This document shows, piece after piece, positions 1-8,058 of a stretch of 64,000 nt of DNA. This DNA comes from Verrucomicrobia bacterium Tous-C9LFEB (GTDB lineage Bacteria; Verrucomicrobiota; Verrucomicrobiia; Methylacidiphilales; UBA1321), in the NCBI GenBank assembly GCA_002304345.1, contig NEUU01000016.1, positions 24,697-88,696 on the forward strand, written 5' to 3'. Below the pieces are notes generated by a model. It was given only the letters and a program-made list of their open reading frames with translations, had not been told where the DNA came from and ran no database searches. The position numbers and the translations under genes are program-made. The first letter of the stretch is position 1; the number at the start of each line of letters is the position of its first letter.

Positions 1-197
1 GCCTGAATCAGGGCGGCGTCCCAGATGTGATCAAAGTGGCCATGGGTGAGGATGAGGGCGCGGACGGTGATGTCCTTTTTGCGCAACGCGGCGGCGAGCC
101 CCTCGGGAGCGTCGAAGCAGAGGACGCCTCCTTCGACAGGTAAAAGATAAGCGTTCGTGGCGAGGTCGCCACCGGTAAAGGTCGAGGGTGTAATCAT
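1..197 (-). CDS. MBL-fold metallo-hydrolase, N-terminal part (cut by window edge)
   Basis: The reverse strand reads from an ATG at 197 and stays open to the window edge, giving about 65 residues beginning MITPSTFTGGDLATNAYLL. The metal-binding signature THGHFDH of metallo-beta-lactamase-fold hydrolases is present near residue 54, preceded by the usual beta strand (TVRALIL). Family members include glyoxalase II and many uncharacterised thiol-ester or lactone hydrolases; the substrate cannot be named from this fragment. The C-terminal metal ligands lie outside the window. Confidence 0.8.
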   Translation of the reverse strand, partial: MITPSTFTGGDLATNAYLLPVEGGVLCFDAPEGLAAALRKKDITVRALILTHGHFDHIWDAALIQ

Positions 198-468
198 GGG
201 AATGCGTTGCTATTAATACCTATACATCATCTCTCGCGAACTTCCAGCGCAGCGTGACGGCAGGACTGAGCCCTGCACCCAATCGCTGGCTCGCGGTGCT
301 CGCCGCTGGGGTGGAGTCGATCATCCAAGGTGATGTCGCAAGAATCAGGCCAAGGTCGATCCTTCGACCAGCTCAGGATGACCCGCGTGACGCTGGACCC
401 AGTAGCTGATTGGCTACGTAAATCGCTTTCACAGTATTTTCAAGTATCGTACTCAGATAGGGCTGCGT
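198..468. other. Intergenic stretch with repeat fragments
   Basis: No coding signal. It holds a single arm of the CTTCGA..GCTCAGGATGAC repeat family (358-381) and two degenerate copies of the CCAGCGTCACGCTGG palindrome (near 241-258 and 386-399). It runs directly into the 117-bp palindromic element at 469. Confidence 0.5.
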
Positions 469-585
469 TGTAGGGCGGTTCTGTGAACCGCCGATTGGCA
501 GCAAAGCTGCCATCTAAAATCGAAATGCAAACTCCCCACTCTTGGCACCTGCGGTGCCAGCGGCGGTTCACAGAACCGCCCTACA
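469..585. repeat. Modular palindromic repeat, family A (long form, copy 1)
   Basis: The element opens with TGTAGGGCGGTTCTGTGAACC and closes with the mirror-image arm ending CCGCCCTACA; inside are two further hairpins, GGCAGC..GCTGCC and GGCACC..GGTGCC. A copy of identical length in the opposite orientation lies at 5608-5724 with only three differences by eye. The two copies enclose the glycolipid/FHA/GT2 block in inverted orientation. Confidence 0.85.
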
Positions 586-629
586 GTTCGGATTCATTCT
601 TCATGGGGCGCAGGGGCTCAGCTCTCCCG

Positions 630-2189
630 TCACGCTGGTGGTTTGATCGATTCGGCGTAGGTCTGGGAGGGATTATCGCCGAGATAATCGATGGCGATGC
701 GGTCGGGCTCGCCGGTGAAATCGATATGGTACAAGCCGAAGCGCGGGGTGTAGGAGCCCCACTCGTAATTATCGAAGAGCGACCAGTGCAGATAGCCGAT
801 GAGGGGACAGCCTTCGTTCACCAACTCCTTCACGATGCGCACGTGCTCGCGGAGATAGACGCTCCGCGCGAATTGATCGCGGCGGCGGAACGCGGTGTTG
901 TCGGTGCGGCGGCGCTGGGCCATGCCATTCTCGGCGATGAGCAGCGGCAGACCGCGCTTGGCCAGTTGATGGGCGAAGAAGGAGAGCCCCTCCGGCAGAA
1001 CGCGCCAATCCCACCATTTGCTGGCGACGGCCTCGAGCAGCCAGTCGCGCAGCGAGCGACGGCGGGGTTCGTAATCGCCGAAGTGCGGCCAGCGCAAAGC
1101 ATGTGCGATAAACGGATCGTAATAATCGAAGGCGATGTAGTCGATGAGCGGCTCGTTGCTCTGGTAGATGAGATTGATGACGCGCTGCCACGCGGGGGTG
1201 CGCAGAGGCGCGGCGCCGATGGATTCATGCCAGCGCTTGATCCATTGCCCGATGTGATAGCGCGGGCTGTGATTGGGCATGAGTTTTTCCGCCGCGAACG
1301 CGCGATTGAACTCGAGCATCTTGTGGTGCAGGTGGGCGTGCACATCGCGACGCGCCACGCCATGCGCGCGGCAGAGAAACAGATCGGTCAGCGCGACGTC
1401 CATCCAGTAGAGGTCGCTGGAATAGTTATTGAATGTGACCGCGGGCCGCTTCGCGTCGTGCGCCGCATAAATCTCGCGGATGGCGAGACAGGCGCGGGCA
1501 TGCGCTTCGAGCAAATGGCCGAGACAAAGAGCCGCCTTGCCAATCCCACCGCCCACGCTGCTGGGAAACGCGCGGGAGATGTAGTGATTGATGCAAAGCA
1601 TGTTCGGCTCGTTGACCGTGATGTAGAAATGCGGCGGTTCGCAGTGGAATTCTTCCGGCAGCACGCGCAGCAAATAGTCGACGGTGTGGCGAACGTAATC
1701 GACAAAGTGGGTGACGGTCTCGGGATTCAACCACGCGTCCATGCCGAGCCACGCGGGATGGGTGAAATGATGCAGCGTGACGATCGGTTCCTGACCGGCA
1801 CGGCGGCAGGCGGCGAGTAATTGGGCGTAGTGATGGAGCGCTTCGTCATCGAACGGTGGTGGCGGCAGCATCGCGCGGCGGTCGGTGGGCAGCTCGCGCG
1901 TGGGTTGGATGCGGCTCCATTCCAGACTCAACCGAAAGGCGTTGAGGCCGAGATTTTGGCAGAGATCGAAATCGGCCGGATACCGGTGCCAGAAATCGGC
2001 GCTGCGTCCGCTGGCGGGAACGTCGCCGGAACTTTCGGCCCAGACCCAGTTGTTCAGCGGCTGGCCGGTGCCGTTGTAACCGCCCTCGGCCTGATAGCCG
2101 GAGGTGGCGACGCCCCACATGAAGTGACGGCGTTTCGTCTCGGCCGCCTCCGCGCATTCCGGTTGTAGAAGGGAGTCGGAATGGCTCAT
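630..2189 (-). CDS. Glycoside hydrolase family 1 protein (beta-glycosidase-like)
   Basis: A full-length 519-residue GH1 TIM barrel with no signal peptide, so probably cytoplasmic or membrane-peripheral. The acid/base motif TVNEPN is at about 191-196 (Glu194) and the nucleophile motif IAENG at about Glu420; the N-terminal MWGVATSGYQAEGG and the WSLFDNYEW segment near 470 are typical sugar-binding regions. The family hydrolyses beta-glucosides or galactosides, and some members act as transglycosylases. The start ATG overlaps the stop of the upstream glycosyltransferase (ATGA, 4 bp), so the two are translationally coupled. Because that partner is an MGDG-synthase-type enzyme, a glycolipid substrate is possible; this is inference. 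Confidence 0.9.
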   Translation of the reverse strand: MSHSDSLLQPECAEAAETKRRHFMWGVATSGYQAEGGYNGTGQPLNNWVWAESSGDVPASGRSADFWHRYPADFDLCQNLGLNAFRLSLEWSRIQPTRELPTDRRAMLPPPPFDDEALHHYAQLLAACRRAGQEPIVTLHHFTHPAWLGMDAWLNPETVTHFVDYVRHTVDYLLRVLPEEFHCEPPHFYITVNEPNMLCINHYISRAFPSSVGGGIGKAALCLGHLLEAHARACLAIREIYAAHDAKRPAVTFNNYSSDLYWMDVALTDLFLCRAHGVARRDVHAHLHHKMLEFNRAFAAEKLMPNHSPRYHIGQWIKRWHESIGAAPLRTPAWQRVINLIYQSNEPLIDYIAFDYYDPFIAHALRWPHFGDYEPRRRSLRDWLLEAVASKWWDWRVLPEGLSFFAHQLAKRGLPLLIAENGMAQRRRTDNTAFRRRDQFARSVYLREHVRIVKELVNEGCPLIGYLHWSLFDNYEWGSYTPRFGLYHIDFTGEPDRIAIDYLGDNPSQTYAESIKPPA

Positions 2190-3418
2190 GATTTCTTGCC
2201 GAGAGTGGCGACTTTTTGCATCTCTGCCTGCTGTTCTTCCGGTACGGCGATGGGTTGTTGCGACGACGGCTCCTGCAGCAACACGCGAGCGATTTCGCGG
2301 GCGGCGTGGGGACGACCATAGCGGCGGGCTTGGGCTCGCATCCGTTCTATAACGGATGGATTCTCCAAAAGTTGCGTGATTTTATAGGCGAGCGTGGTGA
2401 ATTCGTTGCACTTGATGGCGATGCCCTTTTCGAGGAGGTGATCGCTATTGCGTTCTTCCTGTCCGGGAATGGGCGAGACGATGACCATGGGCAATTCCAT
2501 GGCGAGCGCTTCGGCGGTGGTGAGTCCGCCGGGTTTGCCAATGAAGAGATCGGCGGCGGCCATCCACTTGTGCATTTCGGTGGTGAAGCCGAGCAGTTTC
2601 ACGCGCACATGCGGCGAGGCGGCGCGTTCGACGCGTTCCGCGAGCCGGGCTTTGAGCTCTTCATTCTTGCCGCAAACGATGACAACTTGCGCGGGGCGTT
2701 GGAGGCGGAAGAGACCTTCGATCACGCCTTCGGCCGGACTGACCCCCATGGCTCCGGCGGAGACAAGAAAGAGCGGGATGTTCGGGTCGAGCCCCGCCTC
2801 GATGCGAATGGCGGCGCGGTCCCACGGCTCATTGAAAATGGGGTCAATCGGAATGCCGCTGACGGTCACGCGATCGGCCGGCAGGCCGAGATTTTCGAGG
2901 TGGACCTTGGTCTCGTCGAGCGCGACGAAGTAGCGATGGAAGAGGCTGCACAGCCACATGGCGTGCATGTCGAAATCGGTGACGACGATGGAGAGGCGCG
3001 TGTCCAATTTCTTTTTCGCCATGAGATAGGCGATGATTTCGGCGGGAAGAAAATGGGTGCAGACGACGATGTCGGGATTGAACTCGGAGATGAATTTGAT
3101 GAGCGGCCGGGTGTTGAGCCGGTCGAGCATGAGGCGCATCTTGTCGGTCTTCCACGGTTCGTCGCTGGTCTTGTACAACCAGCCGAGCATGGTGGGGGCG
3201 TCCTGCACCATCTTGATGTAGAGCTTCGAGTAGAAGTCGCGGAAGAGTTTGTTCGTGTAGACGAGCGCGTCGAAGTGGACGACCTCGGCGGCGGGGTCTT
3301 CGAGACGAAACGCTTTTTCCAACGCTTGCGCGGCCCGCACGTGGCCGGTGCCCGCGCTGACGGAGAGAATGAGGACTTTTTTGGACATGTTCTCAGGAAG
3401 GCTGTCTGCGGACGTCAT
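2186..3418 (-). CDS. MGDG-synthase/UgtP-type diacylglycerol glycosyltransferase
   Basis: GT28-like enzyme of the MGDG synthase/processive diacylglycerol glucosyltransferase family. The N-terminal motif KVLILSVSAGTGHVRAAQAL is the diagnostic lipid-binding/glycine-rich segment, and the C-terminal donor site GKPGGLTTAEALAMELPM plus PIPGQEERN is intact. The family transfers Glc or Gal from a UDP-sugar to diacylglycerol at the inner membrane. Length (410 aa) is normal. The protein more naturally starts at MSKKVLIL (ATG at 3388), ten residues into the frame; neither start has a clear Shine-Dalgarno site. It is the first gene of an overlapping pair with the GH1 gene. UDP-GlcNAc-dependent homologues exist, so the sugar is uncertain. 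Confidence 0.88.
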   Translation of the reverse strand: MTSADSLPENMSKKVLILSVSAGTGHVRAAQALEKAFRLEDPAAEVVHFDALVYTNKLFRDFYSKLYIKMVQDAPTMLGWLYKTSDEPWKTDKMRLMLDRLNTRPLIKFISEFNPDIVVCTHFLPAEIIAYLMAKKKLDTRLSIVVTDFDMHAMWLCSLFHRYFVALDETKVHLENLGLPADRVTVSGIPIDPIFNEPWDRAAIRIEAGLDPNIPLFLVSAGAMGVSPAEGVIEGLFRLQRPAQVVIVCGKNEELKARLAERVERAASPHVRVKLLGFTTEMHKWMAAADLFIGKPGGLTTAEALAMELPMVIVSPIPGQEERNSDHLLEKGIAIKCNEFTTLAYKITQLLENPSVIERMRAQARRYGRPHAAREIARVLLQEPSSQQPIAVPEEQQAEMQKVATLGKKS

Positions 3419-3635
3419 TTTAGTCCGTTGCAGGGGAAAGCCAGCGTAAAATGCGGCGTCACCAGATTGTTACGGGAGTCCCATTGCCAATTTTGAATTT
3501 CCAAATGCCAATTGAAAGGGAGTTGTGCAAAATCACCCGCAAGTCAGAGCTTCCACTGGAGATCGACACTCCCCGGCGCTGCGCGCCACTTCTCTTGATA
3601 GTGCATTGCTAATGAGTCATGGTATTGCGGTCTTC

Positions 3636-3685
3636 TGTAGGGCGTTTCGGTGAAACGCCATGGCGACTCATCGAGTCGCCCTACA
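3636..3685. repeat. Modular palindromic repeat, family A (short form)
   Basis: Two hairpins back to back: left core TTT/AAA (TGTAGGGCGTTTCGGTGAAA) and right core ACT/AGT, closing with CGCCCTACA. The rest of 3419-3767 has no coding signal; it contains a degraded copy of the repeat with CCCCGGCGCTGCGCGCC (about 3571-3587) and the half motif CCCTTGATAGAGGG (3725-3738), whose complete form is at 7002-7135. Confidence 0.8.
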
Positions 3686-3752
3686 GTCGGAGGGCCTTGA
3701 TGAAACCAATACTGGTTAGCAATTCCCTTGATAGAGGGTGGCGTTACCGTGT

Positions 3753-3767
3753 CCAGCGACACGCTGG
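3753..3767. repeat. CCAGCGACACGCTGG palindrome (family H)
   Basis: A 15-bp palindrome abutting the stop codon of the FHA gene. Nearly identical palindromes (CCAGCGTCACGCTGG) lie at 21162-21176, 22025-22039, 23884-23898, 33161-33175, 54301-54313, 55467-55480 and 59261-59275, nearly all beside gene ends or starts. Confidence 0.7.
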
Positions 3768-4430
3768 CTATTTTTTGACGCCGCCGATGAAGAGACAATG
3801 GACGCCACCAAACTGGATGCTGTCCTGCACGCTGAGCCAGCGTTCCTTCACCTGTTGACCCGCCACGTAGGTGCCGTTGGTCGAGCCGAGATCTTTCAGG
3901 AAAACGCCGTTGCGGGAATATTCTATCGACGCGTGGCGTTGGGAAATCGTGGCATCGGGCACGACGATATCGTTGGTCGACGCGCGACCGATGTAGGCGA
4001 GGCCGGGACGAATCGGGAAGGTCTTGATCTCGGTGCCGAGGGTGATGCGCAAATAGGGGTTCGTGGGCGAGAGCCGGATGGGCTGCGTCTCGGTCGATTC
4101 GTCGCCGCTCTCGTCCTTGATGCGGGCCGCTTCGCAAAGCACCTGCACGTAGGGCATGGTGATCGTCTGCCGCTTGGGCCGCTCGCCAACGATGAATTCG
4201 GTCTGGGGATCGCGGAGATTGATGAGGGCGATGGCCGCTTCCAGGCCGGAACGCAGGCCGAATTGCGCGTCCACAATTTCGCCATCAACGAGATTGATGC
4301 GCGCGGGCGCGGGAACATTGGTGATGTAGATTTCGCCCGTTTTGTTGCTCAAGGCAAATGCCTGAATCTGTTCGGCTATGCTGAGCAGATTACCGAGTCG
4401 TACCGTATCGCGGCGCAGGTCAGAATTCAT
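3768..4430 (-). CDS. DUF4388-FHA domain protein
   Basis: 220 residues with two parts. Residues 1-115 resemble the DUF4388/PATAN module (effector-binding region with GEIYITN and VDGEIVDAQFGLRSGLEAAIALI). Residues 125-215 form a forkhead-associated domain with the phosphothreonine-binding signature IGRASTNDIVVPDATISQRHASI and LGSTNGTYV. FHA domains bind phosphothreonine peptides, so the protein probably acts downstream of a Ser/Thr kinase, though no kinase is in the window. It is transcribed away from the GT2 gene with a 199-bp divergent gap and is separated from the glycolipid genes by repeats. Confidence 0.85.
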   Translation of the reverse strand: MNSDLRRDTVRLGNLLSIAEQIQAFALSNKTGEIYITNVPAPARINLVDGEIVDAQFGLRSGLEAAIALINLRDPQTEFIVGERPKRQTITMPYVQVLCEAARIKDESGDESTETQPIRLSPTNPYLRITLGTEIKTFPIRPGLAYIGRASTNDIVVPDATISQRHASIEYSRNGVFLKDLGSTNGTYVAGQQVKERWLSVQDSIQFGGVHCLFIGGVKK

Positions 4431-4629
4431 CCAGACCCGTAGTATAGAACGGAATGCCTTCTAGGTCTAGCGCCGTATTGCTTAAAACAGGTGCACCAAT
4501 GATGTCTGCGAACCACCTACCACGGGGCAAATTTTGCCTTCCTATACTTCATGGACGGGATACGACAGGGAACGATCGCCGCCGCTTTTGCCTTGTCAGG
4601 TCGCAGGCGAGCCGAAATGATCTCCGTCC

Positions 4630-5577
4630 ATGGCCACCGCAACTCCCACCCCGCTCCTGTCCATAGTGGTCTCCGTCTATAAGGAGGAAGGCAATATCAC
4701 GCCTTTCCTCACGCGCATTGTGCCGTTGCTCGAGACGCTTTCGCCCGAATTTGAAATTATCTTTGCGCTCGACCCGTGCCCGGACCGGACGGAGGAAATC
4801 ATCCTCGAACACCGCAACCTCGATCCGCGCGTCAAGCTCCTGAAATTCTCGCGTCGCTTCGGTCAGCCGATGGCGACGCTGGCGGGCTTGCAATATGCAA
4901 GCGGGCAGGCCGTGATCGTGATGGATGTGGATTTGCAAGACCCCCCGGATCTGATTCCGCAGATGGTGGCGAAATGGCGCGAGGGTTTCGATGTGGTCTA
5001 CGCGCAACGCCGCAATCGCGATGGCGAGACGCTGATCAAGAAAGTCGTCTCGGCCGTCGGCTACAAGATCATCAACCGCATCGCGGAAGTGGAAATTCCG
5101 CCGAACACGGGTGACTTCCGCCTGATGAGCCGCCGCGTGGTGGACGAAATTAACAAGCTCAAGGAAGTGCATGGATTCCTGCGGGGACTGGTCGCATTGG
5201 TGGGCTTCAAGCAGACGTCGATCCTGTTCGACCGCCCGGCGCGTTACTCGGGCGCGGGCAATTACAATCGTTTCCTCGGGTCGTTGCGCATCGGCTTGAA
5301 CGGCATGATCTGTTTTTCCAGCGCGCTGCTGTCGATCAGCACCGTCGTCGGCTTTGCACTGATCGGCCTGAGCCTGCTGTGGGCGCTGCTCGTGGTGGTG
5401 GTTCTGCTGGCGGGCGGTTGCCTGCCGCTGGGGCTCAGCGTCATCGCGTTTTTGATCACGCTCTGTGGCGGCATCCAGCTCGTCGCCATCGGCATCCTCG
5501 GCGAATACCTCTCGCGCATCTACGACGAGGTGAAGCAACGGCCGAAGTTCATCATCGATCAGAAGTACGGGTGGTAG
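4630..5577 (+). CDS. GT2 family membrane glycosyltransferase (polyprenyl-phosphate type)
   Basis: 315 residues. The GT2 catalytic domain begins LLSIVVSVYKEEGNI and contains the nucleotide-sugar/metal motif MDVDLQDPPDL at about 98-108. Two hydrophobic segments follow at roughly 232-255 and 258-290, ending ILGEYLSRIYDEVKQRP, the characteristic tail of the GtrB/ArnC/DPM1-like polyprenyl-phosphate glycosyltransferases. Such enzymes load a sugar onto undecaprenyl phosphate at the inner membrane for later transfer to lipid A, O-antigen or proteins. Single gene, divergent from the FHA gene. The sugar cannot be predicted. Confidence 0.9.
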   Translation: MATATPTPLLSIVVSVYKEEGNITPFLTRIVPLLETLSPEFEIIFALDPCPDRTEEIILEHRNLDPRVKLLKFSRRFGQPMATLAGLQYASGQAVIVMDVDLQDPPDLIPQMVAKWREGFDVVYAQRRNRDGETLIKKVVSAVGYKIINRIAEVEIPPNTGDFRLMSRRVVDEINKLKEVHGFLRGLVALVGFKQTSILFDRPARYSGAGNYNRFLGSLRIGLNGMICFSSALLSISTVVGFALIGLSLLWALLVVVVLLAGGCLPLGLSVIAFLITLCGGIQLVAIGILGEYLSRIYDEVKQRPKFIIDQKYGW

Positions 5578-5607
5578 CCAAAACCGTTGAGAGAGGTGAG
5601 ACGATAC

Positions 5608-5724
5608 TGTAGGGCGGTTCTGTGAACCGCCGCTGGCACCGCAGGTGCCACGAGTGGGGAGTTTGCATTCCGATTTTAGATGGCAGCTTTGCTGCCAATC
5701 GGCGGTTCACCGAACCGCCCTACA
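5608..5724. repeat. Modular palindromic repeat, family A (long form, inverted copy 2)
   Basis: Reverse complement of the element at 469-585, 117 bp with about three substitutions. One substitution converts CACAG to CACCG in an arm loop. Lies between the GT2 gene and thiH. Confidence 0.85.
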
Positions 5725-5835
5725 GCAAGGCACCCGCTGCCAAACCGTTGTAACAGCTATCCCTAAACTTCCACCCGTGGCGTCAGCGTTACGCTGCTCA
5801 CGCTGCCTTGCAGTTTCGGAGGACCGGTCTATGCT

Positions 5836-6987
5836 ATGGGGATCATGTCTTTCTCGTCCGAATTCATTCATCGTCATGGTCCCCTCACCGGTGCTGTGGC
5901 GCGATTCGCCCAACTCCTGGAACCGAAAACGGGGCCGGAACTGGAAGCGATGGCGCAGGAAGCCAACCGGCTGACCCGCCAACATTTCGGCCGCACCATC
6001 CGCATGTTCGGACCGGTCTACCTCTCGAACGAGTGCATCAACAACTGCAAGTACTGCGGCTTCTCGCGCGATAACCCGATCCTGCGCGTCACGCTGACCC
6101 CCGAGCAGGTCGAGACCGAGGCAAAATTCCTCGCGAATCAAGGCTTCCGCAGCATTTTGCTCGTCGCGGGCGAACATCCGAAATTCGTCTCGGAAGATTA
6201 CCTCGTGAAATGTGTCGAAAAAATCCGCCCGTTCACTCCTTCGATCGGCATTGAAGTCGGCCCGATGGAAACCGAAGGCTACCTCCCCATCGTCAAAGCG
6301 GGCGCGGAATATCTCATCGTTTTTCAGGAAACCTACGACCCGGTGGTGTACGAGGACATGCACGTCTTCGGACCCAAGAAAGATTACGCCTGGCGTATGG
6401 ATTGCCCCGAGCGCGGCTACGCGGCGGGCTTCCGTCGACTCGGCATCGGCGCGTTGTTCGGCCTCGCCCCGTGGCGCGAGGAAGCCATCGCGCTGGCGAT
6501 GCACACGCAGTATTTGCTGAAGCATTGCTGGAAGGCGTTCGTCCACGTCACGCTCCCGCGATTGCGCCCCGCCGCGGGCGGTTTCCAACCGCACTACGAA
6601 TTCAATGATCGCGACATGACGCAGGTCATCTGCGCCCTGCGCATTTGCTTCCCGCAAATCGGCATCACGCAGTCCACGCGCGAACGGCCGGAATTCCGCG
6701 ACGCGCTCATGCAGCTCGGCGTGACGACCATCAGCGCCGCCTCACGCACCGAGCCGGGTGGGTACACCGGCGCGGGCCGCGATCAATTGCACCAGACGAA
6801 AAAAGGCATTCGCGGCGAAGCGATCAAGGACGTCACGCCCGACATGAACGCCGAGGAACAATTCCACATCGCCGACAGCCGCACCGTGCCGGAAGTGGTG
6901 GCCCGCCTGCGCGAGATGGGTCTCGAACCGGTCTGGAAAGATTGGGATCAATCGATTCAGAATGAGGTTGTACTGCTTAATAAGTAG
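5836..6987 (+). CDS. thiH: 2-iminoacetate synthase ThiH
   Basis: Radical-SAM enzyme that cleaves tyrosine to dehydroglycine and p-cresol for assembly of the thiazole ring of thiamine. The cluster motif C67-x3-C71-x2-C74 (SNECINNCKYCGFSRDN) is complete, followed by family-typical blocks such as HVTLPRLRPAAGGF and SRTEPGGYTGAG. 383 residues is normal. A second in-frame ATG three codons downstream (5845, MSFSSEF) is an equally plausible start. No TPP riboswitch was recognised upstream. thiS follows after a repeat, but the expected thiG is not in the window. Confidence 0.95.
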   Translation: MGIMSFSSEFIHRHGPLTGAVARFAQLLEPKTGPELEAMAQEANRLTRQHFGRTIRMFGPVYLSNECINNCKYCGFSRDNPILRVTLTPEQVETEAKFLANQGFRSILLVAGEHPKFVSEDYLVKCVEKIRPFTPSIGIEVGPMETEGYLPIVKAGAEYLIVFQETYDPVVYEDMHVFGPKKDYAWRMDCPERGYAAGFRRLGIGALFGLAPWREEAIALAMHTQYLLKHCWKAFVHVTLPRLRPAAGGFQPHYEFNDRDMTQVICALRICFPQIGITQSTRERPEFRDALMQLGVTTISAASRTEPGGYTGAGRDQLHQTKKGIRGEAIKDVTPDMNAEEQFHIADSRTVPEVVARLREMGLEPVWKDWDQSIQNEVVLLNK

Positions 6988-7001
6988 CCATGATCTTTTT
7001 T

Positions 7002-7135
7002 CACACACCCCGGCGCTCCGCGCCACCCCTCTTGATAGAGGGGATTTCGGCAACTGGACCTCTCGCAAGCAGGAGTCCCCTCTATCAAGAGGGAAGGGGA
7101 ACGTGTGGTAGCACCGCGGAGCGCCGGGGTGTGTC
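7002..7135. repeat. Nested inverted repeat between thiH and thiS
   Basis: Outer arms CACACACCCCGGCGCTCCGCG (7002-7022) and its complement (about 7115-7135), inner arms CCCCTCTTGATAGAGGGGA (7026-7044) and TCCCCTCTATCAAGAGGG (7076-7093). The whole 134-bp unit can fold as one cruciform. A decayed relative occurs around 3571-3740. It separates two genes expected to be co-transcribed. Confidence 0.8.
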
Positions 7136-7160
7136 CCCCTAAATTCCACGTTTTCATGTC

Positions 7161-7379
7161 ATGATCGCCCAACAGAAAATCACTGTCTTCGCCAACGGCC
7201 AGGCCAAGCAAGTCGACGGCGCGACCACCCTCGGCGCGCTTGCCACGTCGTTCAACCTGCCGCACCAAATGGTGCTCGTGGAACTGAACGGCACCGCCCT
7301 CCTGCGCGACGAGTGGCCCGATAAAGTTCTCTCCCACGGCGACCGCGTCGAATTCATCAAAGTCGTCGCGGGTGGGTAG
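7161..7379 (+). CDS. thiS: Sulfur carrier protein ThiS
   Basis: 72-residue ubiquitin-fold protein ending in the obligatory Gly-Gly (VEFIKVVAGG) that is adenylated and converted to a thiocarboxylate, the sulfur donor for thiamine thiazole synthesis. The motif VLVELNGTALLRDEW and SHGDRVEF match the family. The last 23 bp around the GG codons and stop are repeated exactly at 8140-8162 (see the insertion entry). Confidence 0.93.
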   Translation: MIAQQKITVFANGQAKQVDGATTLGALATSFNLPHQMVLVELNGTALLRDEWPDKVLSHGDRVEFIKVVAGG

Positions 7380-7380
7380 T

Positions 7381-7530
7381 TGGATTGCGAGCCGCAAAAA
7401 CGACAAGGATAAAATCAAGGTGGCACAACGACTCCGAAGGGAAACGACCGTGACAGTCAGCTGGATAGCCCAGCGCCTTCACATGGGGACAGCTAACTCG
7501 CCTTCTACGGTGCTTAGTGAAATCAAGTAA
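7381..7530 (+). pseudogene. C-terminal remnant of REP-associated tyrosine transposase (RAYT/Y1-like)
   Basis: Reading in frame from 7381 to the TAA at 7528-7530 gives 49 residues containing KVAQRLRRETTVTVSWIAQR then LHMGTANSPSTVL. This ..RLRxETTxTxxWIAxRLxMGT.. block is the usual C-terminus of IS200-like RAYT transposases that mobilise or bind REP palindromes. The catalytic HUH and Tyr regions are absent, so the gene is dead. It begins exactly where the thiS 23-bp repeat ends. Confidence 0.7.
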
Positions 7531-7617
7531 TCAAGGAACTGACCCCTTTTTCCTTTTTCGCCTTTTCCTCGTGATGCTTTCGGGAATTTGAGATAAATAA
7601 TTTAAAATTACTAAATT

Positions 7618-7866
7618 ATGATTTCAGGGAATGGTGAAGGACCAAGTCTGGTGGAAAAAATAAGAAAATTTATTTCCTTGTGTATTATAATACCCGGAAG
7701 ATTTTTTATAGTAACCACACTTTTCTTTTTTTTAATAAGATGGCTAGGGTATTCTGTTTTTTTTGCAAAGATCTGGAGAAAAAGAAATGCCGACCCTCGT
7801 GATATTGATATTCACTGCAATTCCAAGCTTGTTTTTCGTTGTCCTTGGTTTTTTTACGTGGATTAA
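7618..7866 (+). CDS. AT-rich hypothetical small membrane protein (doubtful)
   Basis: 82 codons from an ATG, very AT-rich compared with all neighbours. The translation has a strongly hydrophobic centre (LCIIIPGRFFIVTTLFFFLIRW) and no recognisable domain. It lies inside the relic insertion downstream of thiS, so if real it is cargo of that element; it may equally be chance in an AT-rich stretch. Confidence 0.3.
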   Translation: MISGNGEGPSLVEKIRKFISLCIIIPGRFFIVTTLFFFLIRWLGYSVFFAKIWRKRNADPRDIDIHCNSKLVFRCPWFFYVD

Positions 7867-7974
7867 TTTTTGCATGAGGAAGTTAGGGAAAGGGGTCAGT
7901 CCCTTGATTTCTTGATTAAGGAAAGATAAAAGGTGACTTTTCCCTGACGCTAATACTTTTGGAGCAAGTCAACC

Positions 7975-8058
7975 GATCCTTCGACAAGCTCAGGATGACG
8001 TAGAATGAAGGTAATGTCTGAGGGTAGGCTTCTACTCTCACAAGAACTCTTCGTTACG
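7975..8058. repeat. Family B repeat, single-arm copy
   Basis: GATCCTTCGACAAGCTCAGG followed by the family's inner spacer (AATGAAGGTAATGTCTGAGG then GTAGGCTTCTACTCTCACAA). The second GTCATCCTGAGC arm seen in other copies is missing. It sits inside the thiS-linked insertion. Confidence 0.75.

Noticed and set aside
483..1820. 445-codon plus-strand frame over the GH1 gene
   Set aside because: Antisense shadow; its beginning lies in the family-A palindrome and the rest mirrors GH1 codons.
5725..5835. TPP riboswitch in front of thiH
   Set aside because: The conserved CTGAGA and ACCTGAT-type blocks are not present; the gap holds a degenerate family-H palindrome instead.
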